NCBI GenBank assembly: GCA_036003885.1
Contig: DASYSA010000163.1
Location: 1-9,463, forward strand
Reading direction: 5' to 3'
DNA from: DASYSA01 sp036003885
GTDB taxonomy: Bacteria > Acidobacteriota > Blastocatellia > UBA7656
Length of the DNA stretch: 9,463 nucleotides
The translations under genes were made by a program, and so were the position numbers. The first letter of the stretch is position 1. Each line of letters starts with the position of its first letter. Positions 6,830 through 9,463 of the stretch are shown in pieces. The notes below the pieces were generated by a model. It was not told the DNA's origin. It made no database searches and saw only the letters and a program-made list of their open reading frames with translations.

Positions 6830-6857
6830 CCACACCAGGAAAGAGAGGAAGTGTTCA

Positions 6858-7364
6858 ATGTTCTACAAACCGGTATCTTCTTTCCCGCGAGCAGGGATCA
6901 GCCTGATTGCTGTGTTGATACTCAACCTCCCTGTCGCTTCGTCGATGAACGCGAGGCCGTTAAGCGGCTCTTCTTTCGCCTTAACTGAAAGCGCGGAACC
7001 GCGCCCGGATTTCCAGGTAATCGCCGCGAAGCTTGTTCCGGAAGCCCCGGGAGCCTCATTAAATACTTCCGGCGTTCTCGAATACTCCGGGCGATGCCCG
7101 GTGACCATCACCTTCAAGGGCTACATCAAAGTAAACGGACCCGGGACCGTCACCTACAACTTTTCGCGGAGCGATGGAGGGCGAGGGCCAGACTACACCC
7201 TTGTTTTTGATCGATCCGGAAGGAAGGAGGTGAGTACGACATGGACGCTAGGCAATGCCGTCTCACTTCCTTCCTTCGAAGGATTCGAGGAGATCAGAAT
7301 TGAGAGCCCGAACCGGATGGGTTCCAACAGGGCCAAGATCAACATAAAGTGCAGCAGCAGGTAG
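6858..7364 (+). CDS. Exported single-domain paralogue of the two-cysteine protein
   Basis: A 168-residue protein starting at ATG 6858, with GAGAGGAA (6843-6850) 7 nt upstream. The N-terminus is a signal peptide (MFYKPVSSFPRAG, hydrophobic core 13-28, possible cleavage near VASSMNA at 26-32). Residues 52-165 are one copy of the domain present twice in the preceding gene: GRCPVTITFKGYI, NGPGTVTYNFSRSDG, VSTTWTLG, then IRIESPNRMGSNRAKINIKC. Its only cysteines, 80 and 165, match the conserved pair. It differs most in the first strands, where an insertion around 60-77 replaces the short K-A-D segment. The neighbours suggest duplication within one operon. It is the last gene of the + strand block and converges on pyrG. 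Function unknown; a secreted or surface structural or binding role is inferred. Confidence 0.75.
   Translation: MFYKPVSSFPRAGISLIAVLILNLPVASSMNARPLSGSSFALTESAEPRPDFQVIAAKLVPEAPGASLNTSGVLEYSGRCPVTITFKGYIKVNGPGTVTYNFSRSDGGRGPDYTLVFDRSGRKEVSTTWTLGNAVSLPSFEGFEEIRIESPNRMGSNRAKINIKCSSR
7011..7352 (+). repeat. Copy 3 of the two-cysteine domain (single-domain paralogue)
   Basis: Encodes residues 52-165 of the protein starting at 6858. It keeps the GPGTVTY and RSDG core, the TTWTL strand and the SPNxxxSN motif seen in copies 1 and 2, and is the most divergent of the three. Confidence 0.7.
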
Positions 7365-7431
7365 AGCCGCCGCCAAACGGTCCATCAGGAGTTGCTTTGG
7401 TCAGTGAGAGAGCCGCGAGGACTCCGCACGA
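7365..7431. other. Convergent intergenic gap without a clear terminator
   Basis: 67 bp separate the end of the exported-protein block from the end of pyrG on the other strand. GGAGT (7388-7392) and ACTCC (7421-7425) could pair weakly, but there is no T-run on either strand. No convincing bidirectional terminator is visible, so some transcriptional overlap between the two convergent operons is possible. Confidence 0.4.
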
Positions 7432-9144
7432 TCAGTCGCTGCCCGACGCACCCAGTTTCCATTCCCGCTCGTCCGGGGGAGTGGAAGCGGCTCGTGTCTC
7501 GATAACCGCGGAAGCCGACTCGTCGTGCTCCTCCATCGCTTCATCCCTCACCCGGTGTTCGAACGCCGCTCGAATGAACGACACGAAGAGCGGATGAGGA
7601 TCCAGCGGCTTCGATTTGAACTCGGGGTGAAACTGGCATCCCAGGAACCAGGGGTGGTCTGCCAGCTCGATCATCTCGATGAACTTGCCGTCCGGCGACT
7701 TCCCCGAGAACACCAGACCCCGGCCCCCGAGCTCATCTTCAAAGCGAGGGTTGAACTCGTAGCGGTGGCGGTGGCGCTCGCTGATCTGCGCAGCACCGTA
7801 TATCTTTTCGGCCAGCGATCCCGGATGCACGTTGCAGGGATATGCGCCCAGCCTCATCGTCCCGCCGAGCGCTTCTACTCCAATGAGGTCTCTCAGCTTG
7901 AATATGATCGGAAATGGTGTGTCGTCATCGAACTCAGTCGAGTCTGCGCCTTCAAGCCCGCACACATTACGAGCAAATTCGATCGACGCGCACTGCATCC
8001 CCAGGCAGATCCCGAAGAAAGGAGTTTGCTCGCGCCGCGCGTAGCTGATCGCGCGGATCATTCCGGAGATGCCCCGTTTTCCGAAGCCACCCGGTATCAG
8101 GATGGCATCGAAGTCGCGAAGCCGCTCTTCCCAATTCGGATCGTCCATCAACTCTTCCGATTCGACCCAGCGAATCTGCACCCGCAGCCGATTGGCGACG
8201 CCGCCATGCACCAGCGCTTCGTTGAGACTCTTGTATGAATCCTCAAGCTCAACGTACTTGCCGACTATGCCGATCGTCACAGTCGCCTCGGGATTCTTGA
8301 TCGTCTCCACAAGTTCGGTCCACCTGCGAATGTCGCGTTCGTCTGCATCCAGGTGCAATTTGCGGACAATCATGTCATCCAGACCCTGACGCGCGAACAT
8401 CAGCGGCACTTCGTATATGGAATTGACGTCTTGCGCCGTGATGACCTCCTCTTCACGGACATTGCAGAAGAGGGCGATCTTGGCCTTCATCTCATGCGGC
8501 AGCGGCCGGTCGCATCGGCACAGCAGCAAGTCGGGCTGAATACCAATCTCGCGAAGCTCCTTGACCGAGTGTTGAGTGGGCTTGGACTTCAACTCGCCGG
8601 AGGCTGCGATGAATGGAACGAGAGTCAGATGAATGAAGAGAGCGTTCTCTCGGCCAACCTCATTTCCCAACTGTCGAATGGCCTCCAGGAAGGGCAATGA
8701 CTCGATATCGCCGACTGTGCCGCCGACCTCGACTATCGCAACGTCGTTTCCGTCGGTGACCGCCCTGATCGCATCTTTTATCTCATTGGTGATGTGCGGA
8801 ATTACCTGAATAGTCTTGCCGAGATAATCTCCCCGCCGCTCCTTATTGATGACAGAAAGATAAATGCGTCCCGTCGTCCAGTTATTGGCCTGAGTCAGTT
8901 GAGCGTGGGTGAATCGTTCGTAATGGCCCAGGTCGAGGTCGGTCTCCGCGCCATCGTCGGTCACGAAAACCTCACCGTGCTGGAACGGGGACATGGTGCC
9001 GGGATCGACGTTGATGTAGGGATCGAGTTTCTGAAGGGTGACCTTCAATCCGCGAGTCTCGAGTAAGCATCCGATAGAAGCCGCTGCCAGTCCTTTACCC
9101 AGGCTCGAAACCACTCCGCCGGTGACGAAAATGTACTTGGTCAT
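7432..9144 (-). CDS. pyrG: CTP synthase (glutamine-hydrolysing)
   Basis: PyrG converts UTP to CTP using ATP and glutamine-derived ammonia, the last step of de novo pyrimidine nucleotide synthesis, in the cytoplasm. The 570-residue protein has the standard two-domain layout. The synthetase domain (about 1-270) opens with KYIFVTGGVVSSLGKG, followed by KLDPYINVDPGTMSPFQHGE and VEVGGTVGDIES. The class I glutamine amidotransferase domain (about 290-530) has PGGFGKRG, the nucleophile Cys380 in FFGICLGMQ, and His506/Glu508 in QFHPEFKSKP. All key residues are present, so it should be active. After about residue 530 an acidic, Ser/Ala/Glu-rich tail of some 40 residues looks disordered and is longer than needed for the fold. 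The start ATG overlaps the kdsB stop as ATGA (9141-9144), so the two genes are probably translationally coupled. CTP is also the substrate of KdsB, which makes the pairing sensible. Confidence 0.98.
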   Translation of the reverse strand: MTKYIFVTGGVVSSLGKGLAAASIGCLLETRGLKVTLQKLDPYINVDPGTMSPFQHGEVFVTDDGAETDLDLGHYERFTHAQLTQANNWTTGRIYLSVINKERRGDYLGKTIQVIPHITNEIKDAIRAVTDGNDVAIVEVGGTVGDIESLPFLEAIRQLGNEVGRENALFIHLTLVPFIAASGELKSKPTQHSVKELREIGIQPDLLLCRCDRPLPHEMKAKIALFCNVREEEVITAQDVNSIYEVPLMFARQGLDDMIVRKLHLDADERDIRRWTELVETIKNPEATVTIGIVGKYVELEDSYKSLNEALVHGGVANRLRVQIRWVESEELMDDPNWEERLRDFDAILIPGGFGKRGISGMIRAISYARREQTPFFGICLGMQCASIEFARNVCGLEGADSTEFDDDTPFPIIFKLRDLIGVEALGGTMRLGAYPCNVHPGSLAEKIYGAAQISERHRHRYEFNPRFEDELGGRGLVFSGKSPDGKFIEMIELADHPWFLGCQFHPEFKSKPLDPHPLFVSFIRAAFEHRVRDEAMEEHDESASAVIETRAASTPPDEREWKLGASGSD

Positions 9145-9463
9145 GATGGATTCTCCTCAATCGACCTTTTTACTCGTTCGTAATCCTGCCTTGTGTCCAC
9201 ACCGATGGACCGGTGCTCGACCTTTACGACGCGAATCGCATATCCATTCTCGAGAGCACGCAACTGTTCGAGAGCTTCGAGCCGTTCCAAAACTGACGGC
9301 TCCATCCTGGCGAACTGCTGAAGGAAGTCGCTTCGGTACGCGTAGAGTCCCGAATGCTTGCGGTAATTAGATAACAGTCGCTCATCCGCACGCAATGACT
9401 CTTCGAGTGTGAGGGCTAAAGAGGGCCTTATATGCGGAATGGGCGAACGAGAAAAGTAGAGTG
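9141..9463 (-). CDS. kdsB: 3-deoxy-manno-octulosonate cytidylyltransferase (CMP-Kdo synthetase), C-terminal part
   Basis: KdsB activates Kdo with CTP to give CMP-Kdo for the inner core of lipopolysaccharide, so the host should be Gram-negative. The minus-strand frame is open from the window edge (9463) to the TGA at 9141-9143; the start and the N-terminal nucleotide-binding half lie outside. The visible residues include LYFSRSPIPHIR near the edge, then NYRKHSGLYAYRSDFLQQFA, LEALEQLRALENGYAI, and SIGVDTRQDYERVK near the end, all characteristic of the KdsB C-terminal region. A TTG at 9393-9395 is only an internal codon, because KdsB-like sequence continues upstream of it. The gene overlaps pyrG by 4 bp and is transcribed first, so CTP supply and CTP use are coupled in one operon. 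Confidence 0.93.
   Translation of the reverse strand, partial: LYFSRSPIPHIRPSLALTLEESLRADERLLSNYRKHSGLYAYRSDFLQQFARMEPSVLERLEALEQLRALENGYAIRVVKVEHRSIGVDTRQDYERVKRSIEENPS

Noticed and set aside
7525..8238. 237-residue open frame on the + strand across pyrG
   Set aside because: A shadow of pyrG, whose identity on the minus strand is certain.
9393..9395. TTG as the start of a short separate gene at the right edge
   Set aside because: KdsB-like sequence (including FSRSPIPHIR) continues upstream of it to the window edge, so it is internal.

Overview
The window looks like chromosomal DNA of a Gram-negative bacterium: kdsB, for LPS Kdo activation, lies at the right edge and five neighbouring genes encode proteins with export signals. 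A CHAT-domain protein next to an ECF-like sigma factor and a zinc-less membrane anti-sigma-like protein, whose N-terminus carries a motif resembling RRYLLGELSEEE, is a style I associate with Acidobacteriota (Blastocatellia-like). That assignment is an inference from gene style, not a demonstrated placement.

Left block (1-2630, + strand): the C-terminal part of a CHAT-domain (caspase-like) protein that enters from outside the window, then a 209-aa sigma-70-family protein (929-1558), then a 315-aa single-pass membrane protein (1683-2630) with a cytoplasmic anti-sigma-like N-terminus, a coiled coil and a C-terminal beta-rich domain. Together they look like a regulatory and signalling module.

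Middle block (2848-7364, + strand): five consecutive genes, all with N-terminal export signals. Two have an IPT/TIG immunoglobulin-like domain, one with an unassigned C-terminal half and one with a jelly-roll or CBM-like C-terminal half. The third is a small protein with a C2-like, aspartate-rich domain. The last two share a roughly 100-residue two-cysteine domain, present twice in the first and once in the second. Spacing is short (22 to 111 bp) and ribosome-binding sites are good, which suggests one or two transcripts. I see no enzyme active site in this block. Adhesion, glycan or lipid binding, or envelope structure fit best, but the function is unknown.

Right block (7432-9463, - strand): pyrG (CTP synthase), preceded by the C-terminal part of kdsB (CMP-Kdo synthetase). 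They overlap by 4 bp. PyrG makes the CTP that KdsB consumes, so this is an ordinary housekeeping operon. It converges on the exported-protein block across a 67-bp gap with no clear terminator.

No tRNA, rRNA, CRISPR array, insertion sequence or attachment site was seen. The longest stretch without a gene is 217 bp (2631-2847). The most unusual content is the cluster of exported proteins of unknown function beside the CHAT/sigma/anti-sigma module, especially the repeated two-cysteine domain.
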